Shown here piece by piece: positions 1 through 12,437 of a DNA stretch of 64,000 bases. The position numbers and the translations under genes are program-made. The stretch is from Brachypodium distachyon (lineage: Eukaryota; Streptophyta; Magnoliopsida; Poales; Poaceae): positions 4,092,001 through 4,156,000 of the forward strand of contig NC_016133.3 in the NCBI RefSeq assembly GCF_000005505.3, read 5' to 3'. Each line of letters starts with the position of its first letter. Position 1 is the stretch's first letter. A model generated the notes under the pieces. The model did not search any database and was not told where the DNA came from. It saw only the letters and a program-made list of their open reading frames with translations.

Positions 1-1090
1 TGAAATGACCATTAGGCAACTGGCAATTATTGTTTTTCACCAGACAATTGAGATCACTAGAAATTTCATAATTTGGGTACAAAATTTGGAGTGAACAATG
101 TGATGATCAATCTGAAGCCAAATCTGGGTGCATCTTTGGATTGTGCTAAGATAAATAGATTGCAAACAAAGCTACGAGACTGGCATTGATATTGACAGAC
201 AATAAGCCAAGGATATCACCGATTTCAACATTGTTAAGCTAAAGACGAGCAAGATCAAAATCACAAGAAATGGTGATTGGCAGCCGTAACACAGAAGGGG
301 AATACAATGAGATCACTGATCTCAAACCAATGCAAGAAAATGCAACAAGATCATACACACAAAAACAAGCCAAAGGGGGTAATGAGGATCAGTTGCTGCA
401 ACTTTACAATGCACTTATGTATTTTAAACTACTATTTTTGTTGAAATGCACCAGCAGTCTTTTCCCCTGTTTCCCTGCTGAAGATCCATTTCGAGTCAGC
501 TAGAGTACCGTCATATGTCTAACCAGTTCTGATCTCACTCTCAGCACCACCAAGGCACTCGGATAAATAAAATCACAAGTTTCACATCAAACACTCTCGT
601 TGTTAAGAGCTTCACTATAAAATAATGAAAGAGATGGCACCAACATGACGGTATAATGAACTTTTTACCAGCAAGGCGGCAAGAAGATGCCAACGAATGT
701 TGGATAAGCTGCACGCGATGCTCCATCATACCCATTGGGTGGCGACAGGAATAGTTTAGTGTTTAGGTTACCTGCAAATCTTGTTTCAGCAAAAAGGGTG
801 CAATTTTGTTGTGTTGTGGCCTGGCCTCATCTATCCTTGTGAAGGATGTAATACCTCACTCTCGTTTTGAACTGTTTGTACGCTGGTCTTCCCAGCCAAA
901 CTACTGAGCTTTCTATACAATTGGGTCCACAAGTTCCTTTTCTCTACAAAGAAAGCTTCATTATACTATAACGAACAAGCACTTAGGTTTGACGCATTAC
1001 AAGCTATGTTGCACTGACAGTCAGCTGATTCCGGGATTAAAAAATTTCCGATAGTGCGCAACACGGGTAAAAATAATACACATATATAAA
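1..1090. other. intergenic or possible 3'-UTR sequence, no firm gene
   Basis: This is AT-rich sequence with only short, unconvincing open frames on either strand. If the weak minus-strand gene ending at 1091 is real, part of this stretch could be its 3' UTR or further non-coding exons. No repeat, RNA gene or conserved protein fragment was recognised. Confidence 0.4.
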
Positions 1091-2211
1091 CTATGCAAGT
1101 GCCCGCCACAAACTATTTTTGCTTCCCTCACAGCATGCCATGTCAATATTGTTTTTAGAATAATTCTCAAAGCGGCTCACTGTTCTCGCCTCCTCTACTA
1201 CGCACTTCACATTGGGCGCCTCGTCCCAAACCCAGCTAATCACCTTCCATATCCCTAGCACAGCGCCGGCCAGGAGCACAAGCAGCGGCAAGAACTGCAT
1301 GATACACTGAGGAGGTAACACAGAACACAAATCAGCACCGCATGTTTCCTCTCCTGCCTTGCATGTGGCCAAGTACAACCTTTTACTTCTAGATATCCAT
1401 GCACGTGAGTAGCCCTACCCGTGTGCTTGTTTTCTTTGCTGATTCGTTTATTTGATTACACCCTGATTGATCACTTCAATTCATACTATCACTTACTTTA
1501 TTATTCAGCAAATTATTTTGTTTAAAGCTCAGGTAATGTTGAATCTTCAACTATTGGATCCATTGCTTCCTGATGTTTTTTTCTTGGGTGGATGTAACAT
1601 GTTAAATGAAAGAACTGCTACTTTAATGTCTTTGTTGGTTGCTTACAAGGTGAGAATTCATGATTGAATTTTTTTTCCCATCACCTTTGGACCAGCCCTG
1701 GATGGTAGATTCAGACTACAAGGCACACTGGACTAAGTGGTTCAATGAGTAATACTATACAATATGGTTTGTTATGCTTGACAAGCTTGAATTGAGTAGA
1801 CAAATGTTATTGACAGTTCTATAAAGGCTATGCTGAAATGCAATAACTAAACTTTGTACTAGTAACATCCCCCAAATAATTGATTCTAGAACATCATTTT
1901 TTATTCTTTATTATTTTTGTAAAGTGATTGTAAGCAAATGTCCAGCAACAACCGGGATATCACCTAGTATAATATAAGGCTCTCTCTTCACTCTGTTTGT
2001 CGGCAGTACGCAGTGGGACAATGAAAAAGTAGGTTTAAAAGGAGATTAGCCGTAAAAAAAAAAAATCTACCAGCCTCTCCAATCTACAGCAGAACAACCT
2101 AGCGCTCAAGACGGGATTTCACGTTTTGGCTAGCCAGTACTCGGTACTAGCTGGCTTCGCAAATTCGGCGGGAATGGAGCGTAAGGAAGGTGAGGAAAAG
2201 GAGCTCACCAT
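1091..2211 (-). CDS. candidate small single-pass membrane protein, two exons (weak)
   Basis: Not a recognised family. On the minus strand a GC-rich leader-like stretch (about 2480-2212) ends in an ATG at 2211-2209 directly followed by a GTGAGC donor. A CTCCTCAG acceptor at 1307 opens an in-frame second exon, 1306-1091. The joined product is about 72 residues. It starts MCIMQFLPLLVLL, has one hydrophobic segment (roughly residues 4-25, ending GIWKVISWVW), then a polar tail ending WRALA. Translation could equally begin at the second Met (1300) with the first exon as pure 5' UTR. The call rests only on the leader-like composition and good splice signals. It could be non-coding or a gene relic. 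Confidence 0.3.
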
Positions 2212-2675
2212 AGGGAGGACTGCGGGGTTGGTTGTGCTGCCGAAAACGCGGGTCGCCCGCCGCCCGTGTAGATCTGCCGAGGCCTGTGAGAGAGGGCGAG
2301 CAGGATGGGGTGGCCGTCTATCTGGTATAGAGAGCGAGATGGTTGGCAGCCGGTTGTAGACGAAGTGAGGTCGCCGTCGCCGGTCAGCTGGAGAGGTTCG
2401 CTGAGAAACGCTGAAGCGAGACGGCGGAGCAGAGGCCGGCGTCCGCGACTCTCCGGGAGAAGACAGGGTTCGGGTTAAGGGTTTATGCTTTCTCTATGCT
2501 TTATGGGCCTGTTGAACTTTTCCCTTCTGGGCCGACTCAACAATACATCTCGCAGTTTTCAAAAGTATGGGCTGGGCCTTGGGAGGTTTGGCATCCGATG
2601 ATTTAAGTTGCTGATTCTTGTTCTTAAAAAACAAAAGTTACTGATTCTCTCTCTAAAAAAAATCTTGTTCTTTCA

Positions 2676-2786
2676 CCGTCCAATAAAGAATGTTTCAACT
2701 TTGACTAAATTTTAATGCACCTATACACTAAGTCATGTCTAGATACATCCAAATTTTGACAAACTTGAGACGTCTTTTGTATGATA
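2676..2786. repeat. degenerate Stowaway-like MITE
   Basis: The sequence closely matches the MITE at 22098-22224: both share the core CTAAGTCATGTCTAGATACAT-type segment followed by CCAAATTTTGACAAACTTGA. The outer ends here have lost the clean CTCCCTCCG terminus, so the boundaries are approximate. Confidence 0.6.
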
Positions 2787-2924
2787 TACCGATTAGTATT
2801 TTTTAGAATCTACCGATTCCCTCTGCTAATAGAAAAGAACCCTTTTGGTGTTTGGCCCCTGTATTGTGTACGGTTTTCATACCCTCCTGACGGCAAGCAG
2901 AGATTACATTTGAGACCAGCTCCA

Positions 2925-3535
2925 TTAAAAGACCGCAACTTTGACAGTGGAGGTACACGAGCACGGATGAACAGGTCAAGAAACGCACACACGGTCCATG
3001 CCGCCACCAATAAAAACATTTGAAAAAAAAGTAAAACTTTCTTCCTTTAGCTAATTCCTATGATTAAGCACAGCTCGCTGCAACGTGTTAGGTAATGGCA
3101 ACGTGACATGCATGTTTTTATATCCAAGGCTAGCTGTGCCACTTGGCTTCCTGTGGCGTATATACTAGCTAGGCAGCCATGAAAGGCTGGACAAGAAGCA
3201 GATATCACAACGTGACAAGTCATTAGAAAACCATAGCAAAACCTTGTCAGTGGAGGGTTCATGAGCACAGATGAACAGGTCAGAGAAACGTACTGATCAC
3301 ACGCCTCATGCCTCTGCTAACAAAAACCTTTTTTAAAGTGTCAAAGCATTATTGCCTAGCTAATCCTTTTATGATTAAGCACTGGTAGCAGCGTCGTGTT
3401 AGGTAATGTGAACGAGACTCGCATGTTAATTTCATCGTTTCTTATTCAAGGCTGCTGTTGTGCCAGAGTGGCGCCACTTGTGGTGTATCCGTGTGTGGAC
3501 TAGACAGATGACAGACTCGACAACCTGTCTTGTGG
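2925..3535. repeat. tandem direct duplication, two units of about 300 bp
   Basis: Two diverged head-to-tail units lie at about 2930-3225 and 3226-3530. Landmarks recur in the same order in each: GAGCACGGATGAACAGGTCA near 2958 and GAGCACAGATGAACAGGTCA near 3260; ATGATTAAGCAC near 3060 and 3372; GTGTTAGGTAATG near 3085 and 3397; ATCCAAGGCT or ATTCAAGGCT near 3122 and 3444. No coding potential was seen. Confidence 0.7.
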
Positions 3536-3539
3536 AATA

Positions 3540-6500
3540 CTAGAATGGCACGGGCCTGAATCACCTGATGACCTATAGTCCTATATGGTCTCCCTGGTTG
3601 GTAAGGTCGATTTCAGAATTCCCAACGAACTTGTCCGAACAACAACGTTTCCCCTTTTTAGTATCAAGGAGAAGGAGCTCGATCGACCATTTTTCCTTAA
3701 CTTTCAAACACTTCCCACCAAAAACTTATACAACTTCTGTCCGCTTTTCAACAAAATTTATTGCAAGTCTCAAATAGAAGCATGCAACGTCCTACCACTT
3801 TCACCGGAATTTCAAAAGAAAACTACAACTTTCAACCGTATTGCAACAAAATATCTACAACTTTCAACCATATTCCAACAAAATATCCACAACTTTCACT
3901 TAAAATCATAAAACTTTTAGCAGCTTAAACCCAAAATTTTGCAAAGTTCAACTAAATTTATATAGCTCCCAAGGTGGTTTCACTCTGTACTTTTTTTTTG
4001 AGGAAAATTCACTCTGTACTTTCAATTTTAGAAAACTCAATTTTCCCCATACATGGCAACCTGGCCCATATGGTCTGCCCCTAAAGCCTAACACTTGGAC
4101 CGGGCTTGGACTCTAGTTTTCAGTCTGAAGCATAGCCTATGAACCCAGGAAAATACCAAAATGGTCAAGCAATGATATTTTTTTTTAAGTGCAATAAATC
4201 ATTTAAGCCTTCCCCAAAAGATTAATTTAATTTTCTTGTGCAAAAGGACATTCTTGCTGGGCCAGGCCTAGGTTTGGCATTTTGGTGCCGAGCTTTGTGA
4301 GGCCCGGCAAGAAACATATTCTAACTCGGTCTATGCACGTGTATAACCGCATGGATCGGTGTTAGCAATAGGAATATCGAGTGGTCGTGCACAGAGGGTA
4401 CAAGAAGAATAGTGAGGAGGCTAGTGGCGGTATGATCTTACCTATGACTTCCTGACATTGGGAGTACCTACTTTGGTGGTGTTTCTCGATCCCTCCAAGA
4501 GAAAAACAGACTAAAGGGGAACGAACCCTATGGCATACCATTAAGAGGAGGTGTGAAACTCGACATCTTACCCAACAAGTTAGCTTATGCTTGCTGAGGT
4601 CATTCTCGGGTCAACAAGAAGGCGACATTTCCAACTATTGGGCCAAGAACCCGTACACATCTCTAAGATGGAGAAGAGAGAAAAAAAAAAGGAGGAAATA
4701 GTTGCCTCTTCCACACCAGAAGTTGCCAGAGGTTGGGTGCCACATCACTTCCCTAGTGGAGCAATAACATGCAATTGATGATGCGTAGAGGGTAGGGATG
4801 GGCTTGAGGGTAGACCACACTGAAAAAAGCCACACGTCAAGCACCACTATCTAGATCTATCAAGCACCTCAATGGCACACCAAGGATTTTTCTCGGTCAT
4901 TGTAAGTTCAATCCTGACTACGCATCTTATGAACTCTTTCAGATTTAACAAGGAAAAATTGGTTAACGGCATTTCTATGTTTGAACTTAACCATTGTATC
5001 TTCGTAGTTAATTTGGATATGTCAAATTTCTATGTCACCGGTCTCATATTTCATAAATAGTATTTTGTAAAGCCTATTTGGATATAGCCAAGTTATGTAT
5101 TTATATATCAGTATTAAAAGCATGATCTCTATTTGATCCAGAGGATCCTGGCCATCAAACCACGTAAATCATACGTTTCTCGTCGTTCCAATGTTGTTGC
5201 ATATCACATCACTACTCTCTCCGTTCCATAAAGATTGGCACGGAGCTCTAGTTCAATCTTTATGGAATGGATGGAGTATTAGTTTGGCAAAAAAACCATC
5301 AATGCTTTTTATTTGAAAAATCCTCAATTAGTCATCATTCAATTCGGTTGATTCAAAACTATTCCAATCATTTAGACAATTTGTCCTACCAGCAAATTCG
5401 TATGCATTAGAATGCACGTACACAATTTGCAAAATTGGCGCCGTGACACACAGAGACGGTGTTAGGAGGCAGCGAGGCGCCGTTGTCATGGTGCAAAAAT
5501 CTTAAAAGTGTAGGAGATCTAAAAGTCTAAAACCGCAACAAACAAGTTAGAGGAAGCCAAATCAACGGAATTTACTACGGACATCGAGCGAGGGTGCACA
5601 TCGTCTTTCGTTATCTTTAGCCGTATAAAGACCTGATTAGGCGGCCCCCCACCTACAACTCGCATCATCATTTGATCAGGCAGCACGAGCCACTAGGATG
5701 TGAATTTATTTTTCTTTACAAACATGTATTGACAGTATTGTGTTTGTTTCAGTCCGTAGAGAAAGTGTTACGCCAATTTGAATTCTCCAAAAAAAAAAGA
5801 GCCTGAAGCTACTACACGATTGATCATTGATGTCATCACAAGGGCCCACACCGCACCAGGGCACTGTCATTCACCCAACAACCCCGGAGGCCCGGACGAA
5901 GAAATGCGTCCCTCGGATCTTGGACGGCCGCACACGCTCGCGGGCGCTCTACTGCTTTCTTCCCCTCCTCTGCCTTTTGCGCGCGGTTGGACTGCACCAT
6001 GCACGCACCACCACCATCAGTTGAGCTTTGGCGAGGCAGCGGTGCGGCACCCGAAGCTCGACCACTCATCCGCGGTCCAGTCCTTCCACCGGCGGCTGCC
6101 CACTCCGCTGTCCGCCTTTTCCTGCTCGCCGGCGTCGCAGCCAACTTTCCTTCGTTCCTGCACTGCTGCATTGCAAACACTGTAGCCTGTGGCATGTGGG
6201 CATCGCATCTGAGAGTGAGGAGAGGATCGGACGGACGGCCCTGTGGGCTGTGGCGTCAGCGTGACGTCGCCCGCTCCACCGGCTCGGTCGGTGCTCGGCG
6301 GTAGGTGGAACGGAACCGACCGGCCGGGCTTCGTGGTCGTTGGAGCGGTCCGGTCCGGTCCAATTGTTTTTTTGTTAAAATGATCTAATTGCCCCGTGCC
6401 TTCCCCGTCAGGTAAGACTACTCTACTTTTTTTTTTTTGGTTTTGGTTTTGCGGGGAACTGCTCCACATTGTTTGACCATCCAATTAACTCTATTTGTTT

Positions 6501-7117
6501 GCTTTCTTATTACGGAGGTCGTACAATCGCGGGAATTCTCTACTGTACGTGTTAGTTCAGCTACGTATATGATAATAATACAACACGCATCATGTGACCT
6601 AGCGGTATACAGCACTCCGTACAATACACTGGCACCCACTCTCACGCACTCGCTGCTCGGGATTGACTTCAGAATGTTAAAGTATCCACTCGACAATACA
6701 GCAGTACTATATAGTCTCCCGAGTTCCAACTTCCAAAGGAGATAGCTGTATTGTTAATCGGATTCTTTTTTTTTTCTCGAGAGTCGTAGTAATCTGTCGA
6801 ATACTCTGCTAAACACGTTGTTTCGTATCCTTCTTTTATGCCACGAAAAATGAGAATAAAATAACTCGGCGTGCTACATTGCCCAATAACTTCAGTATCG
6901 TCTTCCATGCCGATCGATCGGATAAGCGAAGTAATGCAAAGTACTGCCACTGTCTGTATCTCATCCAGACCACCGAAGCAACAAAACCCAAGGAATTCGA
7001 AGATAAAGTTTCTGGACCCACAGCCACTAGTCCGCTCTCTCGCCCTTCACGCAACAGAGTGGTGTAAAACTGAGCCGTGCACACGTACGCCGGGGCAGGC
7101 TCTAACGCAAAATCGTC
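3540..7117. other. intergenic region upstream of 4CL
   Basis: No gene was recognised. About 3640-3960 holds irregular repeats of an ACAACTTTCAAC-like phrase. About 4200-4850 looks like decayed transposon or retroelement sequence, but no domain is readable. A short MITE lies at 5213-5278. About 5850-6420 is GC-rich and carries several overlapping open frames on both strands with no recognisable product. The far-upstream promoter of the 4CL gene presumably lies in the right part. Confidence 0.5.
5213..5278. repeat. short Stowaway-like MITE (hairpin)
   Basis: This 66 bp element begins TACTCTCTCCGTTCCATAAA and ends with the near-complement TTTATGGAATGGATGGAGTA. It forms a terminal inverted repeat hairpin with TA at both ends, the usual Stowaway target. 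Confidence 0.75.
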
Positions 7118-7274
7118 ACCAACCCCAGCTCACAATCGACCGATCGATCGAAAACTGAACTACATTCCGTAGAACGGCTGCTGCCTGGTGGAGTGCTCCA
7201 GTATTGGGTTAGGTAAACGACGTCGACGTGGCACCCCCGGGTCAACGAACCCCAGCCACTCTCGCTCACCAACC
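7118..7274 (+). promoter_or_regulatory. AC elements (ACCAACC) upstream of 4CL
   Basis: ACCAACC occurs at 7118-7124 and 7268-7274, 439 and 289 bp before the ATG; a third copy at 7490-7496 lies in the likely leader. ACC(A/T)ACC AC elements are the known binding sites of R2R3-MYB activators in lignin and phenylpropanoid promoters, so this arrangement fits the downstream gene. A weak TATA-like GTATATTA is at 7364-7371. Function at this locus is inferred. Confidence 0.5.
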
Positions 7275-7450
7275 ACAAAACGCCCGTCCACTCTCACTGC
7301 CACGCAGGCCCCACACGCCACCCTCCCTGGCCCCACTCACCAACTCCCTTCCTCCCTGCCCCCGTATATTACCCCCGCCAGCTTCCATTCCTTCCTCCCT
7401 TCCCCAGGGGAGATCGATCGATCAAGCTCGCGCGTGCTACGCAAGCTACA

Positions 7451-7477
7451 AGCCAGCCAGCCAGCCAGCCAGCCAGC
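7451..7477 (+). repeat. (CCAG)n microsatellite in the 4CL leader
   Basis: Six to seven CCAG units sit about 80-105 bp upstream of the 4CL start codon, probably within the transcribed 5' leader. Length polymorphism is likely. Confidence 0.85.
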
Positions 7478-7556
7478 TCCTCCTACCGCACCAACCAATT
7501 CGACTCCCAGCTTAATTCGATTCCCGTCATTCGCCGGTGAAGTAGCTAAATCATCC

Positions 7557-10500
7557 ATGGGGTCTGTCCCGGAGGAGTCGCCGGCGGCGGGGGAGGAGAC
7601 GGTGTTCCGGTCGAGGCTGCCGGACATCGAGATCCCGAGCGAGCAGACGCTGCAGAGCTACTGCTTCGCGAAGATGGCCGAGGTCGGGTCCCGGCCTTGC
7701 CTGATCGACGGGCAGACGGGGGAATCCTACACCTACTCCGAGGTGGAATCCCTGACGCGGCGGGCGGCGGCGGGGCTGCGGCGGATGGGCGTGGGGAAAG
7801 GGGACGTGGTCATGAACCTCCTCCGCAACTGTCCCGAGTTCGCCTTCTCCTTCCTGGGGGCGGCCCGGCTGGGCGCCGCCACCACCACCGCCAACCCGTT
7901 CTACACCCCGCACGAGATCCACCGCCAGGCGGAGGCCGCCGGGGCCAAGCTCGTCGTCACCGAGGCCTGCGCCGTGGAGAAGGTCAGGGAGTTCGCCGCG
8001 GGGAAGGGGATCCCCGTGGTCACTGTCGACGGGAGGTTCGACGGGTGCGTGGAGTTCGAGGAGCTGATCGGCGGCGAGGAAGAGATGGATGAGGGTGAGA
8101 TCCACCCGGATGATGTCGTCGCGCTGCCGTATTCGTCCGGCACCACGGGGCTCCCCAAGGGCGTCATGCTCACGCACCGCAGCCTCATCACCAGCGTCGC
8201 CCAGCAGGTACGCCGTGCGCGGCCGACGCCATTTTTGACCTCTGCTTCGAGCTCTGTCTCCCATGTCTCGGTCAATTCCTCTGCCTGTCGGCGCCGAAGC
8301 CAGCCCACAGTTCTACGGGTGGTGGGTCCACGTTCTACGGGTGTAGCCATCAGGGCCCACCTGGCAGTGCGAATCAGGATAATTTTTTCTTTCTATCTTT
8401 TGGAAAAACAAAAACGAATTTAGGATATTTTGGTCCGGAGTGTCAAAGACTGAAAGCAAGTAGACGACCACCGGGGGCCATGATTATTCGTGGCATCTCG
8501 TGCCGCCCCTAAATTCGTCCACTCGCGTCCTACTGCCAGTGTGCCCACAGGACCAGATGCGCACGCCAAGATTCGTGCCTGACGCACTCTGCATTTGGCG
8601 CCCGCGTCACATAGATTTTCAAACTAGACCTGAAAACAGTAACTAGTGTTCTAAATCACCAGTCAGACATCATCAGCCAGCTTATGTCTCATTCTGGGGT
8701 GGTAATTATAATTAATCCGCTGCAGGTGGACGGCGAGAACCCGAACCTGTACTTCAGCAAGGAGGACGTGGTGCTGTGCCTGCTCCCGCTGTTCCACATC
8801 TACTCGCTCAACTCGGTGCTGCTGGCGGGGCTCCGCGCGGGGAGCGCCATCGTGATCATGCGCAAGTTCGACATCGGCGCCCTGGTGGACCTGGTGCGCG
8901 CCCACGGCGTCACCGTGGCGCCCTTCGTGCCGCCCATCGTGGTGGAGATCGCCAAGAGCGACCGCGTTTCCGCCGCCGACCTCGCATCCATCCGCATGGT
9001 CATGTCCGGCGCCGCGCCCATGGGCAAAGAGCTCCAGGACGCCTTCATGGCCAAGATCCCCAACGCCGTTCTCGGCCAGGTCCGGCCTTTGGGTCTAGCC
9101 CTTGTGTTTGTTTTTAATTTGGTTGTGAATGTTTTGGGGTTCTGATGATTGGTGTGTGCGTGTGGATTGCAGGGGTACGGGATGACGGAGGCGGGGCCGG
9201 TGCTGGCCATGTGCCTGGCGTTCGCCAAGGAGCCGTTCAAGGTCAAATCCGGGTCGTGCGGCACGGTGGTGCGCAACGCGGAGCTCAAGATCGTCGACCC
9301 GGACACCGGCGCCTCGCTCGCCAGGAACCAGCCCGGGGAGATCTGCATCCGCGGGGAGCAGATCATGAAAGGTATTGTTGACCGTTGCTCCCTCTCGGCT
9401 CTTTCCTTCCTGCGTCTAGTAGCCTTGGCACTTGAACTGGAGTTTTTGCGTTGGAATGCCGCATTTGCTTGGGTTGGCTGGCGTCTTGGCGCGGGAGCGT
9501 AGGGAAAAGTCGCGGCAACTGCTACTGATGTGGACAAACTTGCCGAGAGTTTCGGTACATAAAGTTCCCAGTATACGGAGTAGTTGTACGTACTAGTTAA
9601 CTAATTTGGCTGGTCCACTCCGGCCATCCGATTAGGCCCAACGACCACCACCAGAATTTTTCGTTCTGCCCAACTCGATCGTCGCTAGCATGTCGAAAAC
9701 AAAGTTGATTTGTAGCTAGGGACACTTTAAAGTTGGTTGGAGACTTGGTGGTCGGCTTGCTGGTTCAACAAAAGCTCCATGCGACCATGCATGCTACCTA
9801 CCTGATGATTGTATTAAGAGGCGTATATAATTCCGTCCACTCCACTCCACTCCACGTTTCTGGGTTAGCAGCCGTAGGCGCGTGGTTTGGTGTCGGCACG
9901 ACATATATCTTAGCAGTACCAGTATATCTGTTATCGAATAAATGAATAGAGAAGCAATCATGCGTTCCCTCTCTGTCTCTCAACTTGTCTGCACAACCTG
10001 GATCCCAGAATCCATGACCATGTGGCCCGGGGTCGAAACTGAGACGCAAGGAAGCCTAGAGCTGCAGAGGTTTCGTTTTCGTAATGAAAATGGAGTCCGA
10101 CCTGCCCTCCGTCCCTGGAAGTCTTAAAAAGCAAACGTAGTCCGGCTAGGAAGGTAGGTCAGGAGGAAAACAAATTTGTTAATTAGGACAACTCAACTGT
10201 AAGAACGAATCATGCGTACAGTACCGCCGGTTGGTACTTAGCGTGCAAAGTGGGGAGAGGTGGATCGCGTCAGGTGTATCTATCGGTGCTCTGCAAGCTG
10301 CAGTACTGAAGGGGTCGTGCGCCGTCGTGGTCAAAGAGCTACTTATGCCGTGATTCCTGTACAGCTATCTGCTCAACCACTAATGAACCAAACCGTACCA
10401 AACCATGATGTGACCAATAAAGCCAGAGCCCAGAGGCTGCATCCCAAAGAATCAAGTGCCACAAGAGTCTGACCAAACTCCAGTTGAGACCAGTCCGAGC

Positions 10501-11568
10501 GTCCCATGTGAGGTTTTTACTTTCCGACAGTCAGTTGTTGTATTCACGCAGCAGCTACTAGCAAACAAGAGCTGCCCCAGATTGTTCCACGCGGTGGCTC
10601 GCTCGATCGGTCTGTGTGTCACTCCAGACAGGCCAACTGAAGCCATCACCTGAACGCACTTAACGATGTCATGTGCAAACTGCAGTTGAGTTATGGTTGT
10701 GAATAGTTCCTGGACGGCGATCACGCTTGCATACTTGCACACGCGGTTTCTTGAGAATCTTTGAAACGTAGCACTACCAGTAGAATTTTGGCGATGGATG
10801 GCGATGGTTCCTGGAAGTAGTTAACTGACAAGCACACGGCGATCGACAGGTTACCTGAACGACCCAGAGTCGACCAAGAACACCATCGACAAGGACGGCT
10901 GGCTGCACACCGGCGACATCGGCTTCGTGGACGACGACGACGAGATCTTCATCGTCGACAGGCTCAAGGAGATCATCAAGTACAAGGGCTTCCAGGTGGC
11001 GCCGGCGGAGCTCGAGGCGCTCCTCATCACGCACCCGGAGATCAAGGAGGCCGCTGTTGTATCGTAAGTACTCATGTCGACTTTCCCTACAAATGTTCAG
11101 TTCAGCAATCAGCAATCACTTCTGTGCTGCTAGTTTCATGAACAGAGCTAGAATTCTCACGTTGCCTCATGATGGTCTCTTGTTGCAGATTGAAGGACGA
11201 TCTTACCGGTGAAATCCCTGTCGCGTTCGTTAAGAGGATTGACGGTTCCGAAATCACCGAGGCCGAGATCAAACAATTTGTCGCAAAGGAGGTAACTAAT
11301 GCCACACAAGTTTTTAAGTGCTCAAATATTTGCGTTTGCTAATGAGCAATTGCTACTTAGCAATGTTTTGAATGGAGAAACTGAAAAGGCAGAGCTTATA
11401 ACTAAGACATTCGACACGATGCAACAGGTTGTTTTCTACAAGAGGATCCACAAGGTCTTCTTCACCGACTCCATTCCCAAGAGCCCTTCCGGCAAGATCC
11501 TAAGGAAGGACTTGAGAGCCAGGCTCGCTGCCGGCGTCCCCAGCGACGACACCGCGCCCAGAAGCTAA
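7557..11568 (+). CDS. 4CL: 4-coumarate:CoA ligase (4CL, rice 4CL3-like)
   Basis: Cytosolic adenylate-forming enzyme that makes hydroxycinnamoyl-CoA esters (p-coumaroyl-, caffeoyl-, feruloyl-CoA) for lignin and flavonoid synthesis. Exons: 7557-8207, 8726-9079, 9173-9371, 10850-11063, 11189-11291 and 11428-11568, giving 553 residues, the usual 4CL length. The AMP-binding motif (Box [11 protein letters not shown]) is at residues 193-202, GYGMTEAGP at 336-344, Box II GEICIRG at 390-396, and the C-terminal SGKILRK with its catalytic lysine near residue 530. The start (MGSVPEESP) matches rice 4CL3; an in-frame upstream Met at 7188 would add a non-homologous leader. Wording is so close to rice 4CL3 that orthology is likely. 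Intron 3 is long (1478 bp) with nothing recognised inside. Upstream AC elements suggest MYB control. Confidence 0.96.
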
Positions 11569-12437
11569 GGGCCGCCGCCGTCCTCCGAACTCGATTTCAA
11601 GCATCCAGAACACACAGCCAGCTATCCACGCTGCTGCTATACATCGCTTAAAATATTGGTCGATCTCCAGGAAATGGGGACAGGAAGGGGGGGAGCTGAT
11701 TGTCAGATTCTTACAGGAGATTTTTAGTTTGTTGGTTGGTTGGATTCTTCCGGCTTGTGTAATGTTCATAAAATGAATTAAAGTGGAATCATATATATAG
11801 ATGTATTGTTTTTGGCCATATGAACAGAGCTGATTTCCAAATGGATACAAATGCATACGCCATACGGTGCTTCTCTTACGAGTATGAGATATCTTTTTGG
11901 AACCTGCCCATCTCTTTTCGTTTTCATTTTGCTTCATCAGGTATACATGAATTTAGCACAAAATCCACATTCATCGAATTATTTGCCATGAAATTCATAC
12001 CTCGGTTTGCGCCATTTTTTTTTGACAGGTTTTTTTTTGAGCGCATTTTTTTTGACAGGTCGGTTTGCGACAATGTAAATGTAATGTCAGGTGATGTGTC
12101 TTCGATGTCAGGTTTCTCAGCCCACACGACATCTCAGCCCAATAGATAAACATGCACGGTCCACCACTTCGTAATATACGGAAAAGATAACACTGGGCCT
12201 CATTTAGTTTATCGGCCATATTATGTTCCCGAAATGTTCTTACTCGTCTAAGCCCAGTTGATAAACAATGCACAGCCCAATATACAGTGATAAACACATG
12301 GGCCTCATTTGTTTTAGCGGCCATATCATGTTCACAAAACGTTCTTACATGTGTACGGAGTATTTGCTAGCTGCCTGCCAGTAGTGCTAAAGCAAAGCAA
12401 AGGGCAAAGGCTAGCGAGCGCTAGCCGAATTTAATCA
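11569..12437. other. 4CL 3' UTR and convergent intergenic spacer
   Basis: The first 200-250 bases are the probable 3' UTR of 4CL, with AATGAATTAAAG-type sequence near 11770 as a possible polyadenylation region. Poly-T runs beside GACAGGT(C)GGTTTGCG-like words recur at 12001-12072. A diverged tandem repeat follows at about 12133-12350. The stretch ends at the stop of the opposing CASP-like gene. Confidence 0.5.
12133..12350. repeat. tandem duplication, two units of about 100-110 bp
   Basis: Each unit runs AGCCCA, GATAAACA(A)TGCAC, GGGCCTCATTT, GCGGCCATAT or TCGGCCATAT, ATGTTC, GTTCTTAC. Unit 1 is about 12133-12241 and unit 2 about 12250-12348. It is non-coding and lies between the 3' ends of 4CL and the CASP-like gene. 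Confidence 0.7.

Noticed and set aside
5778..6484. Several overlapping 100-155 residue frames on both strands
   Set aside because: Mutually overlapping frames in a GC-rich patch, none with domains, splice logic or homology I can recognise.
7188..7556. Upstream in-frame Met that would extend 4CL by 123 residues
   Set aside because: The extra sequence is low-complexity, spans the promoter AC element, the TATA-like site and the CCAG microsatellite, and has no counterpart in 4CL proteins. The Met at 7557 matches the rice 4CL3 start.
7551..8264. 237-residue minus-strand open frame opposite 4CL exon 1
   Set aside because: Antisense shadow of a GC-rich exon; Arg/Pro/Gly-rich composition with no family features.
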